The notes under the pieces: generated by a model | Told to the model about the DNA's origin: nothing | Databases searched by the model: none | The model's input: the letters and a program-made list of their open reading frames with translations, nothing else | Shown here: one piece after another, positions 6,390-13,620 of the stretch | Position numbering within the stretch: position 1 is the first letter of the stretch | How the letters are laid out: each line of letters opens with the position of its first letter | NCBI GenBank assembly: GCA_021399405.1 | Contig: JAAFKL010000271.1 | Coordinates: 1-17,631, forward strand | Direction of reading: 5' to 3' | DNA: 17,631 bases | From: Candidatus Heimdallarchaeota archaeon | GTDB lineage: Archaea; Asgardarchaeota; Heimdallarchaeia; Heimdallarchaeales; Kariarchaeaceae | Program-made: the position numbers and the translations under genes

Positions 6390-7709
6390 TTAATTTTGAA
6401 TTTTATTAATTTCAGTATTATGTCTTCTCTTCTTGATTATCGCCAAAATTGGTAAAATTACCAACCATGGTTTTTGAAATTCAACATCATCAACATTATT
6501 CTCCTTCGTTTTGTATGACTCGGTGTTTTGCATATTAATGGATGTTTCACCCACTTCAACGGGGCGTGATCCAGGCAGTATTCTTACATTCCCAGGTAGC
6601 ACGAATGAAGATGTAATGTTAAATTCATCTGATATTGTTAAATTTACTTTGTATTGACCCGCAAGAGTATAAATGTGAGATGGAGAACGCTCTGAAGAAT
6701 TTGTACCATCATTGAAATCCCAAAAATAATTAACTTGGCTACGATTGCCCTCTGAACCCGCAAAATTGAAAAATACTTCCTCACCCACATAGATATCCTC
6801 GTTTTCAACTTGATATGCGGCATATATGCGATTATTGAAATTTTGCCAAATACCTAATCCAGTATAGTATCCATAACCCCCATAAACACCTGGATCATCT
6901 GTAATTTCAGTTCTCAAATTTAATGATCTGTAATTTCTTCCAAATAAATTTCTGGTTAATTCTTTGAATGGAGTATAGGAATCATAATTAACAGTTGTTG
7001 CAGATAGAAATACATCTGCGTCTACAATTGCGCCTTCACCTAACCTATTTGCCATCTCGGTTTCAGCTACAAGTAAATCAGGTTGGCCATCATTAGTTTG
7101 AGATGATGGATATAGATTACCTTCAATCGAGATAAATTTCGAAAATATGGTTTCGGGATATCTATAGAAACATTTCATTACGAAAAAACCACTATCTTCC
7201 CAACCTGAGATTATTCTTTCATCTGGATTTGAATTGTAATCCGCATCGATTATGGGAATCAATTCATGTTCGAAGAAATTATAGAAATCGTCTGTCTGTG
7301 TAATGAGATCACGTTCATATCGAGATTGACTGAATTGAGTGTCAGTAATTCCAACAATAAGAACCCGAGGCAATATATCCTCCTCAAATAAATAGGTGAA
7401 ATTAGTGAATTCATTTAGCATATTGTAATAATTTATCACATTACCACCTGGATTCAAATACAAATAATTTGGAAAATATAAAACTGGATAGCCTTTAGTT
7501 CTGTTTTCATCGTAATCGTATGGAAGGTGTATCTCAATTTTATAGGTTTTATCTGTATTATTGGATGTTAGTTCAAATGTTTCATCTGGAGGTTCTGCAT
7601 CAGTTACCATTCTAAATGATGAATCTCCTATGTGGATCCCTGATGACAGCAGCGCTTGTAAAAGAATGAGTATAGAAATTGAAAGAATTAATTTTCTCAT
7701 TCTGATCAT
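6390..7709 (-). CDS. Secreted pseudo-esterase + PKD protein, C-terminal TM (copy B)
   Basis: A paralogue of the 5011-6327 protein with the same domain order. I start it at ATG 7709 (439 aa). A TTG at 7751 would add 14 residues ahead of a good signal peptide (about 5-22), and a TATA-like box lies 26 bp upstream of 7709. The hydrolase-like domain spans about 50-280 ('YPVLYFPNY', 'VLIVGIT', 'FEHELIPIIDADYNS'). The PKD domain spans about 300-378, with WDFNDG (330-335) followed by SERSPSHIY. The elbow reads G169-W-E-D-S-G174, so the nucleophile position is Glu, and the late region 'TDDPGVYGG' lacks the expected His. Residues 389-415 repeat the juxtamembrane motif of copy A before a membrane helix (about 414-425) and a KKRR tail. 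Both copies lose the same two catalytic positions with different substitutions, so the loss is probably old and tolerated, not a sequencing error. Confidence 0.85.
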   Translation of the reverse strand: MIRMRKLILSISILILLQALLSSGIHIGDSSFRMVTDAEPPDETFELTSNNTDKTYKIEIHLPYDYDENRTKGYPVLYFPNYLYLNPGGNVINYYNMLNEFTNFTYLFEEDILPRVLIVGITDTQFSQSRYERDLITQTDDFYNFFEHELIPIIDADYNSNPDERIISGWEDSGFFVMKCFYRYPETIFSKFISIEGNLYPSSQTNDGQPDLLVAETEMANRLGEGAIVDADVFLSATTVNYDSYTPFKELTRNLFGRNYRSLNLRTEITDDPGVYGGYGYYTGLGIWQNFNNRIYAAYQVENEDIYVGEEVFFNFAGSEGNRSQVNYFWDFNDGTNSSERSPSHIYTLAGQYKVNLTISDEFNITSSFVLPGNVRILPGSRPVEVGETSINMQNTESYKTKENNVDDVEFQKPWLVILPILAIIKKRRHNTEINKIQN

Positions 7710-7730
7710 ATGTATCAGGTTCTCAAAGAT

Positions 7731-7740
7731 AATAATAAAT
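7731..7740 (-). promoter_or_regulatory. TATA-like box for pseudo-esterase copy B
   Basis: The minus strand reads ATTTATTATT, centred about 26 bp upstream of ATG 7709. This supports that start over TTG 7751, which lies upstream of the box. Confidence 0.55.
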
Positions 7741-7885
7741 CTTATCGACAATATGATTGCAATAAAGTATCATCAATAATTAACATTGACAAACTTGTGG
7801 AAAAATGGAATGATCGATAAGGTTAATGAATGAATGAAAATATCTATCGGCTAATGAAAAGATACATTGATAGATATAATGGGCT

Positions 7886-8173
7886 ATGTTTATGGAAGAT
7901 TTATCTGATGAAAAGAAAGCATGGTTGGAAGCAGCACAAAATGGTGATTTAATGGCTGCATTCAATATTGGAAAGCATTATCAAGAAGCTAAGAAATTTG
8001 ATGAAGCTAAGAAATGGTTACACAAGGTTGCTGTTCAGGGCCATTTAGGCGGTTTATTCAAATACGGAGAACTATTAGCTTCAATCGATAAAAAGGATGA
8101 AGCAAAGAATTGGCTCAAAATGGCTGCTGACAAAGGTCACACAAGGGCTAAAGAATTATTAGATAGTCTTTAA
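7886..8173 (+). CDS. Small Sel1/TPR-like repeat protein
   Basis: A 95-residue protein with two to three Sel1-like (TPR-related) helical repeats: 'KKAWLEAAQNGDLMAAFNIG' (10-29), then 'FDEAKKWLHKVAVQGHLGGL', then 'KDEAKNWLKMAADKGHTRAK'. The A-x-x-G-x/A-x-G-x-x spacing and the W-L-x-x-A-A/V-x-x-G-H signature are typical. Such short solenoids act as protein-binding adaptors; no partner can be inferred. It has no signal peptide and is probably cytosolic. ATG 7886 or ATG 7892 could be the start; neither has a Shine-Dalgarno. It ends 4 bp from the stop codon of the convergent acetyltransferase gene, over a T-rich stretch that may terminate transcription on this strand. Confidence 0.82.
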   Translation: MFMEDLSDEKKAWLEAAQNGDLMAAFNIGKHYQEAKKFDEAKKWLHKVAVQGHLGGLFKYGELLASIDKKDEAKNWLKMAADKGHTRAKELLDSL

Positions 8174-8177
8174 TTTT

Positions 8178-8984
8178 TCATTCTATATTTTTTTTCAGAT
8201 AATATTCAAAATCTTTTTCGTTTTCATATTTAGTTTTAGCTTGTTGTAAGTAATGAGTCACGGTAATTCCATTTTCTGAGAGACTCACACGACCATCTTT
8301 TTTTGCAATTGACCATGTTCTTCCCTGTGTAAAACCGGAATCGGGAGATGATTCAATCCAATTACAATTTTCTTGATAATCTTTCAAATTTAAATTCTGT
8401 TTGTAATGGAATTTATATTGAGGTCCCCACTCTGTCCCAGTTGAGTGTTCAAGGATAAAATAATCATATTTCTCTTGGATTTTACCGTCTTGACCAGATC
8501 TATAATGATATGCTTCATAACTGACAATTCTATATTTACCTGATACGTCTTCGGTTTTCTTTTCTCTCAAAGAAATAGGCTTTCGGAATGAATCTCCGAA
8601 ACCAACATCAGTAAGATACAAATGATCATCAATTGTAACTATCAAGGCCATATGATTCCGCATATATCCAAATGTTTCCAATTTTTCATTGTAGACGCCT
8701 GCTTCAATCATATAAACATTGAAGCCTAATGAATTAAGAAGATCTCCAAAAAGTCCATTTAATTCAAAGCAAAACCCTCCTCGGTTATTGTTTATAATTT
8801 TATCAAACAAATGGGTGTTGGTGAGTTGTATATGCTTGTTACTCATTACATCTAGGTTTTCAAAAGGAATATTGAGATGATGGTTTTCTTGAAGTCTGTT
8901 AAGATAGTCTAGAGAAGGTTCTTCTTGTATTAAGCCCAATCGTTTCAAGTATTTATTTATCTGATTTGTATTAAATCTTACCAC
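8178..8984 (-). CDS. Arylamine N-acetyltransferase family protein
   Basis: A 268-residue NAT (PF00797). It would transfer an acyl group from an acyl-CoA to an arylamine, hydrazine or related amine through a cysteine thioester. The whole triad is present: C72 in 'NRGGFCFELNGLF', H111 in 'RNHMALIV', and D126 in 'LTDVGFGDSF'. Residues 36-46 ('HLNIPFENLDV') are the conserved N-terminal motif. Length matches the family. The start is GTG 8984; the next Met is residue 47, inside the conserved domain. NATs are common in bacteria and eukaryotes but patchy in archaea, so lateral acquisition is plausible, though base composition does not stand out. It is transcribed divergently from an AAC(3)-family acetyltransferase across a 115-bp region holding TATA-like boxes for both directions. 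Confidence 0.93.
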   Translation of the reverse strand: MVRFNTNQINKYLKRLGLIQEEPSLDYLNRLQENHHLNIPFENLDVMSNKHIQLTNTHLFDKIINNNRGGFCFELNGLFGDLLNSLGFNVYMIEAGVYNEKLETFGYMRNHMALIVTIDDHLYLTDVGFGDSFRKPISLREKKTEDVSGKYRIVSYEAYHYRSGQDGKIQEKYDYFILEHSTGTEWGPQYKFHYKQNLNLKDYQENCNWIESSPDSGFTQGRTWSIAKKDGRVSLSENGITVTHYLQQAKTKYENEKDFEYYLKKNIE

Positions 8985-9039
8985 CCTAGGAGTCTATATT
9001 TACAATATGGCAGCTATATAGATATATGTAGTGGTTTAT

Positions 9040-9052
9040 TTATTATATAAAA
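9040..9052. promoter_or_regulatory. Shared divergent TATA-like region
   Basis: The near-symmetric ATTATATAAAAT element can be read on either strand. For the plus strand it predicts a start near 9072 and a leader of about 28 nt before ATG 9100. For the minus strand it predicts a start near 9020 and a leader of about 35 nt before GTG 8984. A second minus-strand TATA-like run lies at about 9014-9026. Confidence 0.45.
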
Positions 9053-9082
9053 TACCGTTCAATCGATCGCGTAATAAACATA
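9051..9082. repeat. Bipartite TATA-adjacent motif, copy 2
   Basis: The plus strand reads AATACCGTT, 3 nt, TCGATCGCG, then an A-rich stretch ending in ACATA. Compared with 4352-4384, the first block is identical (9/9), the second matches 7/9, and the order, spacing and flanking TATA-like box are the same. It lies between the divergent NAT and AAC(3) genes. Confidence 0.5.
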
Positions 9083-9099
9083 TATGACATTATATTTTT

Positions 9100-9921
9100 A
9101 TGAGTCTTAAAGAAGTTATAAATCAAACTACAACCCCAAACACAATTAAATCATTAAAAAATGAATTTATGAAACTTGGCATTAATAGAGGAGATGTCAT
9201 TATTGTGCACTCATCACTGAGTAGAATGGGATGGACTATTGGTGGTCCTGTTGCGGTTATTGATGCACTAATGAGCGTCGTTTCAAATGACGGAACAATT
9301 GTTATGCCCACCCATACATCTTCAAATACGGATCCAAAAGATTGGGTAAATCCACCGGTACCAAAAGCTTGGCACGATTTAATAAGAAGTAGTTATCCAC
9401 CTTATCAAGCAGAACTCACCCCAACCTCTGGTGTGGGAGTGATACCGGAAGTCTTTCGGAAATTCCCAAAAGTTGTACGAAGTGATCATCCTAACGTTTC
9501 TTTCGCTGCATGGGGTAAAGAGGGAGTCAATATTACAAATAGTCAGGTACTTGAATATGGATTGGGAAAGGATTCTCCACTAGATAAAATTTATAATTTA
9601 GATGGAAAAATCCTATTATTGGGCGTAGGCTATGATTCGAATACTTCTCTCCATCTTGCCGAGGAAACAGCTAATTTTCCTAGCAAAAAAACAATCCGTC
9701 AAAGTTCAGCAGTACTTAGGGAAGGTAATAGAGTGCGTGTAGAATGGGAGGAATTGGACTACGATGCTGATGATTTTAACAAAATTGGAGAAGCATTTGA
9801 TAATTCGGCCAATCAAAATTATTTGAGAAAGGGCGAAATTGGAAACGCTAATTCATTACTAATTGAGCAACGAAAACTTGTAGATTATGCAGTGGGTTGG
9901 ATGGAAGAATACAGAAAATAA
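9100..9921 (+). CDS. Aminoglycoside N3-acetyltransferase (AAC(3)) family protein
   Basis: A 273-residue member of the Antibiotic_NAT family (PF02522), acetyl-CoA-dependent N-acetyltransferases. Family motifs occur in order: 'VIIVHSSLSRMGWTIGG' (33-49), 'GTIVMPTHT' (65-73), 'TPTSGVGVIPEVFRKFP' (107-123), 'SDHPNVSFAAWGK' (128-140), 'DSPLDKIYNLDGKILLLGVGYDSNTSLHLAEE' (158-189). These include the conserved H130-P and H185. Length is normal. Family members acetylate the 3-amino group of 2-deoxystreptamine aminoglycosides, but archaeal and many environmental homologues probably act on other amines, so a resistance role should not be assumed. It is cytosolic. It is divergent from NAT and 78 bp upstream of the DUF885 gene, which appears to have its own promoter. 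Confidence 0.93.
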   Translation: MSLKEVINQTTTPNTIKSLKNEFMKLGINRGDVIIVHSSLSRMGWTIGGPVAVIDALMSVVSNDGTIVMPTHTSSNTDPKDWVNPPVPKAWHDLIRSSYPPYQAELTPTSGVGVIPEVFRKFPKVVRSDHPNVSFAAWGKEGVNITNSQVLEYGLGKDSPLDKIYNLDGKILLLGVGYDSNTSLHLAEETANFPSKKTIRQSSAVLREGNRVRVEWEELDYDADDFNKIGEAFDNSANQNYLRKGEIGNANSLLIEQRKLVDYAVGWMEEYRK

Positions 9922-9968
9922 TGTGGAACATAAATTTTAGGTTCAGCAATAAGAACACAAAACGATCA

Positions 9969-9976
9969 TTTTATTA
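9969..9976 (+). promoter_or_regulatory. TATA-like box for the DUF885 gene
   Basis: TTTTATTA is centred about 27 bp upstream of ATG 10000. There is no Shine-Dalgarno before that ATG, so a leaderless transcript is likely. Confidence 0.55.
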
Positions 9977-9999
9977 TTTCAATTGTTTGATGCTATATC

Positions 10000-11688
10000 A
10001 TGTCAGAATTAGCCCGTTTTCATCAGCTAGTGGATGATGAATGGGAAACATCTATGAAAGAAAATCCTTTATTTGCTACACAGACTGGAGATCACAGATA
10101 CAATGATAAGTTGGGAGGTAAAAATGAGGAGGATCATAATCGTAGAATCAAGCAATTTGAGATGTTGATAGTGCAATTATCTGAAATTGATCAGAGCGAT
10201 TTTCAAGAAAGTGATAAACTTAATTATGAAATATTTGATCGATATTTGAAAAATGAATTGCAGCACCTAGAATACAGAGTTTATCGAATGCCCATTTCTA
10301 AAGTTAATGGTTTTCATCTTCATATGCCTAAACTGTATTTATTTGTTCCACTAAAAACGACCCAAGATTACAATAATTATATTTCAAGACTTCAGGCATT
10401 CCCACAACTTATTGAAGACAATATAGAAATTATGCGGAGAGGGATAGAAGAAGGACAAATACCACCAATTGTAACAATTGATGGTGTTACGGATATAATA
10501 TCTCAGCAAATTACAGACAAGATAGAAGATAGTCCATACTATGAACCATTCAAAGATGTTTCTTCATCTATATCTTCCTCTGATAGAATAGCCTTGATTA
10601 AAACTGGCAAATCAGTAATATTGGATGTTGTTTTCCCAAGTTTGAATAAACTTGCCCAATTCATGAAAGATGAGTATATACCTTCTGCAAGAGATGATAT
10701 TGCGGGTATTAATTTACCAGGTGGTAGAGAATTTTACCAGCATTGTATTCGATATTATACATCTCTAGACCTTACGGCAGAGGAAATACATCAAATTGGT
10801 TTAAACGAAGTCCAACGAATAAGGGAGGAAATGGAAGATACTATCAAGAAAGCAAATTTTAAGGGATCTATTAAGGAATTCATCAATTTTTTGAGATCTG
10901 ATCCTCAATTCTATGTGAACACCCCTGAAGAATTGATGAAAAGAACTGCAATTGTTTGTAAGAAGATCGATGGTGAATTACCTGGGTTATTCAAGACACT
11001 ACCACGACTACCATATGGCATTAAAAAAATCCCGGATTATGCAGCACCTGGTAATTATACGGCATACTATCAACCAGGGAGTGGTGATGGCACTAAATCA
11101 GGAACATATTATGTAAATACATATGATTTGAAAAGCAGACCTACATATGAAATTGAAGCACTATCATTGCATGAAGCTGTACCTGGACATCATTTGCAAA
11201 TTGCATTACAACAGGAAATTGATTTGCCAAAATTTAGACGCTTTGGGCATTTCACGGCTTTCACCGAAGGTTGGGGATTATACTCAGAACGTTTGGGTCT
11301 AGAATGTGGGTTTTATGAGGATCCCTATAGCAATTTTGGAAGACATAGTTATGAGATGTGGAGAGCTTGTCGTCTAGTTGTTGATACTGGTATGCATGCT
11401 CTTGGGTGGAGTCGACAATCTGCAATAGATTTTATGGCAGAGAACACATCACTATCCTTGCTTAATATAACCAATGAGATTGATCGATATATTTCATGGC
11501 CAGGACAGGCTTTAGCATATAAGCTAGGAGAGATAAAAATCAGAGAATTGAGAGCTATAGCAGAAAAGGAATTGATGAATTTGTTTGATCTTAGGGAATT
11601 TCATGATGCAATATTACTAAATGGATCATTACCTCTTGATGTACTTGAAAATAAAATAATGGAATGGATTGCTCAGTTAAAATCATAG
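10000..11688 (+). CDS. DUF885 family zinc metallopeptidase-like protein
   Basis: A 562-residue protein of the DUF885 family (PF05960), at normal full length. The zinc site 'LHEAVPGHHLQ' (390-400) gives an HExxPGHH motif with H391, E392, H397 and H398. The downstream 'FTEGWGLYSE' (421-430) supplies the likely third ligand E423. Conserved family segments include 'PPIVTIDGV' (N-terminal half), 'AAPGNYTAYYQPGSGDGTKSGTYYVN', and the C-terminal 'RYISWPGQALAYKLG'. There is no signal peptide, unlike many bacterial members, so it probably acts in the cytosol, perhaps as a peptidase or peptide/amide hydrolase; no physiological substrate is established for the family. It lies downstream of the AAC(3)-family gene on the same strand. 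A short GC-richer stretch follows the stop codon. Confidence 0.92.
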   Translation: MSELARFHQLVDDEWETSMKENPLFATQTGDHRYNDKLGGKNEEDHNRRIKQFEMLIVQLSEIDQSDFQESDKLNYEIFDRYLKNELQHLEYRVYRMPISKVNGFHLHMPKLYLFVPLKTTQDYNNYISRLQAFPQLIEDNIEIMRRGIEEGQIPPIVTIDGVTDIISQQITDKIEDSPYYEPFKDVSSSISSSDRIALIKTGKSVILDVVFPSLNKLAQFMKDEYIPSARDDIAGINLPGGREFYQHCIRYYTSLDLTAEEIHQIGLNEVQRIREEMEDTIKKANFKGSIKEFINFLRSDPQFYVNTPEELMKRTAIVCKKIDGELPGLFKTLPRLPYGIKKIPDYAAPGNYTAYYQPGSGDGTKSGTYYVNTYDLKSRPTYEIEALSLHEAVPGHHLQIALQQEIDLPKFRRFGHFTAFTEGWGLYSERLGLECGFYEDPYSNFGRHSYEMWRACRLVVDTGMHALGWSRQSAIDFMAENTSLSLLNITNEIDRYISWPGQALAYKLGEIKIRELRAIAEKELMNLFDLREFHDAILLNGSLPLDVLENKIMEWIAQLKS

Positions 11689-11783
11689 AAATTCAAACTA
11701 ACTTTGCGGATAACCCGTGCTATGCGTAATTATAAGATTCAATTATTTGTGAATTAGAGTTGAATTGTAAATTAATATTTAAT

Positions 11784-12290
11784 TTATGGACCAACAATTA
11801 AATTGGTAGGTGCATTGAAAAATTCATTGTCTGGGAAACTTGATGTCCAAACACCTTCAATTGAGTGTGTGCCAACTGAGAGGCTGCCCGGTTTAAATAT
11901 TACGTAGAAAATGTAAAGTACTACAGTTTCTCCTTGATCGGTTCTAAATGCTTGGGCAAATCTTCGCATATTTAACGCTTCACCATCTAAATAGAGTTGA
12001 AAACCGACTGGTTGTCCTTCTGAAACCAATTGAGCTACTTCGTTCCAGCCATGATGAACATAGGCCCCTTCTGAGGCTGATACATATACATCGTCACAAG
12101 GAATTCCCCCAAAATTATGATTAATTAAACAAGGAATTAAATCTATTCTGTCTCCGAATTCGCCAGAAAATACTCGACCAGGCATGCCATTGTTTCCTGT
12201 TGTAGTAGTCGTTGGAGAAATTCCAACAAATAACATACTTAAAGTGAATAAAATCATGGTATGTTTTTTGATATTATTTTTCAATTTCAT
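11784..12290 (-). CDS. Small exported protein, beta-rich, unknown function
   Basis: A 168-residue protein with a clear signal peptide (basic residues 1-9, hydrophobic about 10-24) followed by a short Thr run. The mature part has two cysteines in 'IPCLINHNFGGIPCDD' that could form a disulfide. A beta-sandwich-like stretch follows with 'VGFQLYLDGEALN', 'VLYIFYVIFKPGSLSVGTHSIEGVW'. The 'L-x-L-D-G ... P-G-x-L-x-x-G-x-H' pattern is reminiscent of Ig-like extracellular domains, but I cannot name a family. There is no C-terminal membrane helix, so the protein is either released or held by partners. A GGGGG run 6 nt before the ATG could serve as a weak ribosome-binding site. It is divergent from the surface protein at 12673-13584 across a 382-bp gap. 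Confidence 0.78.
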   Translation of the reverse strand: MKLKNNIKKHTMILFTLSMLFVGISPTTTTTGNNGMPGRVFSGEFGDRIDLIPCLINHNFGGIPCDDVYVSASEGAYVHHGWNEVAQLVSEGQPVGFQLYLDGEALNMRRFAQAFRTDQGETVVLYIFYVIFKPGSLSVGTHSIEGVWTSSFPDNEFFNAPTNLIVGP

Positions 12291-12672
12291 TTTTATCCCC
12301 CATAATGTGTTACCATTAGGTTGTTCTTATTTTCCCTATTAACTATAATAGTCTTCCGCGAAATCAAGAGGATGAATCTGCTAAGAATAAGTAAGTTGAG
12401 AATCAAAATTATGATTTCGTTATTCGAAGATTAATTTTTATTAACAAATTCCTCACGATAGATCATATGTTTTGAAATTTAGAAAATAATGCATTATTAT
12501 TGTAGGTAAAAATAGATTTCTTGAACAAATGAAAAATAATGAATGAATCGAAATTAGTTAGAAGATAATTGACAAAACCTTTGATCTAAACTCAAAGCTT
12601 GTATAAACTATAACTAGAATAGCGGAAATTTGATTCGGGACGGTTTTTATATCTTGGCTGCCATAAAACTTT
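12291..12672. other. Intergenic region, no gene seen
   Basis: This is 382 bp of AT-rich sequence between two divergent exported-protein genes. Only very short open frames (under about 10 codons) occur. I see no tRNA, no C/D-box pair and no repeat. It presumably holds both promoters, including a TATA-like box at 12644-12652. Confidence 0.6.
12644..12652 (+). promoter_or_regulatory. TATA-like box for the PPC-like surface protein gene
   Basis: TTTTTATAT is centred about 25 bp upstream of GTG 12673. The match in distance is the main reason for accepting a GTG start and a leaderless transcript. Confidence 0.6.
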
Positions 12673-13584
12673 GTGAAAAGACAAGTATTTCTAATTTTAA
12701 TTTCAATAATACTTCTTGTTAATGTTCCCCAGATCTCAGCAGCACCAGGTGATAGTGTTGCTGAAGCATATACAGCAAATTTAGGAGAACAACAGGGAAC
12801 TCTTGACGCATATAACGATGTGGAATATTATAATTTTACAGGGGATAAATTCCAATATTACAATTTTACTCTTGTTGAGGATCCTTCAAATTACAATACT
12901 ATAAGAGTATTTGATAGTAAATCAAATAAGATTGGAGAGAATTTTACGGGGGTAGGACCAAAATCAGTCATCCTAGCTGGACATGTGAAATATACAATTG
13001 CAATTTATGCAAGTGAATTTATGGAACTAATTCCTGGAAACTATTCATTAATAATTAGTGAAACAGAAATTGAAGTAACCCCTGGACCTGCGATAAGTGT
13101 TGAAACTGGTATTCAAGTAGGGACATTAGAGCTTTACAATGATACAGATTGGTATAATTTCTCAGGTTCTGTAAGTCGACAATATAAATTCGAAGTAACA
13201 TATACTGGAAATGATTCATATACAGGTCTATATATTTATGATTCAGATTTACATGTAATAGAGTGGAATTGGAAGCTCGGAAGTGGAAATTTCATTCGCT
13301 TATCAGGATACGACACATATCTAATTGCGGTTGTCTCGAGTGAATTTGTTGAGCTTCCACTTGACTACTTTCTATCCATTCATGATGATACAATTGTAAT
13401 CATTACTAGTTCAACCAGTGAAACTACAAGTAGTACTTCATCAGCAGATCAAGAATTATCTACTTCATCAACATCCAGTTCGACAAGCTCAAGTAGTTCA
13501 TCTTTACCTTTACAAATGTATTGGGGTTATTTTGCAATTGCTATAATTCCTCTTGTCAAACACAAGTTAAACTTGAAGAAGTAA
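12673..13584 (+). CDS. Membrane-anchored surface protein with two PPC-like domains
   Basis: A 303-residue exported protein. The signal peptide (about 1-23) is followed by two tandem beta-rich units of about 105 residues. Each opens with a 'GTL-x-x-YND-x-x-(D/E)-(Y/W)-YNF-(T/S)-G' motif: 'GTLDAYNDVEYYNFTG' and 'GTLELYNDTDWYNFSG'. Each closes with a 'Y-x-(L/I)-(A/V)-(I/V)-x-x-SEF-(M/V)-E' strand. This is the layout of bacterial pre-peptidase C-terminal (PPC) domains, though no peptidase is attached. A Ser/Thr-rich low-complexity stalk (about 245-280), probably O-glycosylated, leads to a membrane helix (about 282-297) and a short basic tail. It is likely an S-layer-associated or cell-surface display protein. 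The start is GTG at the predicted transcription start. It converges on the Rieske-GltS gene with 36 bp between stops. Confidence 0.82.
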   Translation: MKRQVFLILISIILLVNVPQISAAPGDSVAEAYTANLGEQQGTLDAYNDVEYYNFTGDKFQYYNFTLVEDPSNYNTIRVFDSKSNKIGENFTGVGPKSVILAGHVKYTIAIYASEFMELIPGNYSLIISETEIEVTPGPAISVETGIQVGTLELYNDTDWYNFSGSVSRQYKFEVTYTGNDSYTGLYIYDSDLHVIEWNWKLGSGNFIRLSGYDTYLIAVVSSEFVELPLDYFLSIHDDTIVIITSSTSETTSSTSSADQELSTSSTSSSTSSSSSSLPLQMYWGYFAIAIIPLVKHKLNLKK

Positions 13585-13620
13585 TGATTTACTTAACAAA
13601 AGAATTTACCTGTATTACTT

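Noticed and set aside
7780..7965. Minus-strand open frame of 61 codons overlapping the Sel1-like gene start
   Set aside because: It overlaps a well-supported repeat protein, has no recognisable domain, and reads like an antisense shadow.
9100..9921. Calling this an aminoglycoside resistance gene
   Set aside because: Family membership is clear, but archaeal ribosomes and the context give no evidence that aminoglycosides are the natural substrate.
11700..11735. GC-richer stretch after the DUF885 gene as a structured RNA or terminator
   Set aside because: Only a 3-bp CGG/CCG stem can be drawn and no T-tract follows directly, so there is not enough structure to call it.
13420..13510. Repetitive AGT/TCA-rich stretch as a DNA tandem repeat or CRISPR-like array
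   Set aside because: It encodes the Ser/Thr-rich stalk of a surface protein; units are irregular and there are no spacers.
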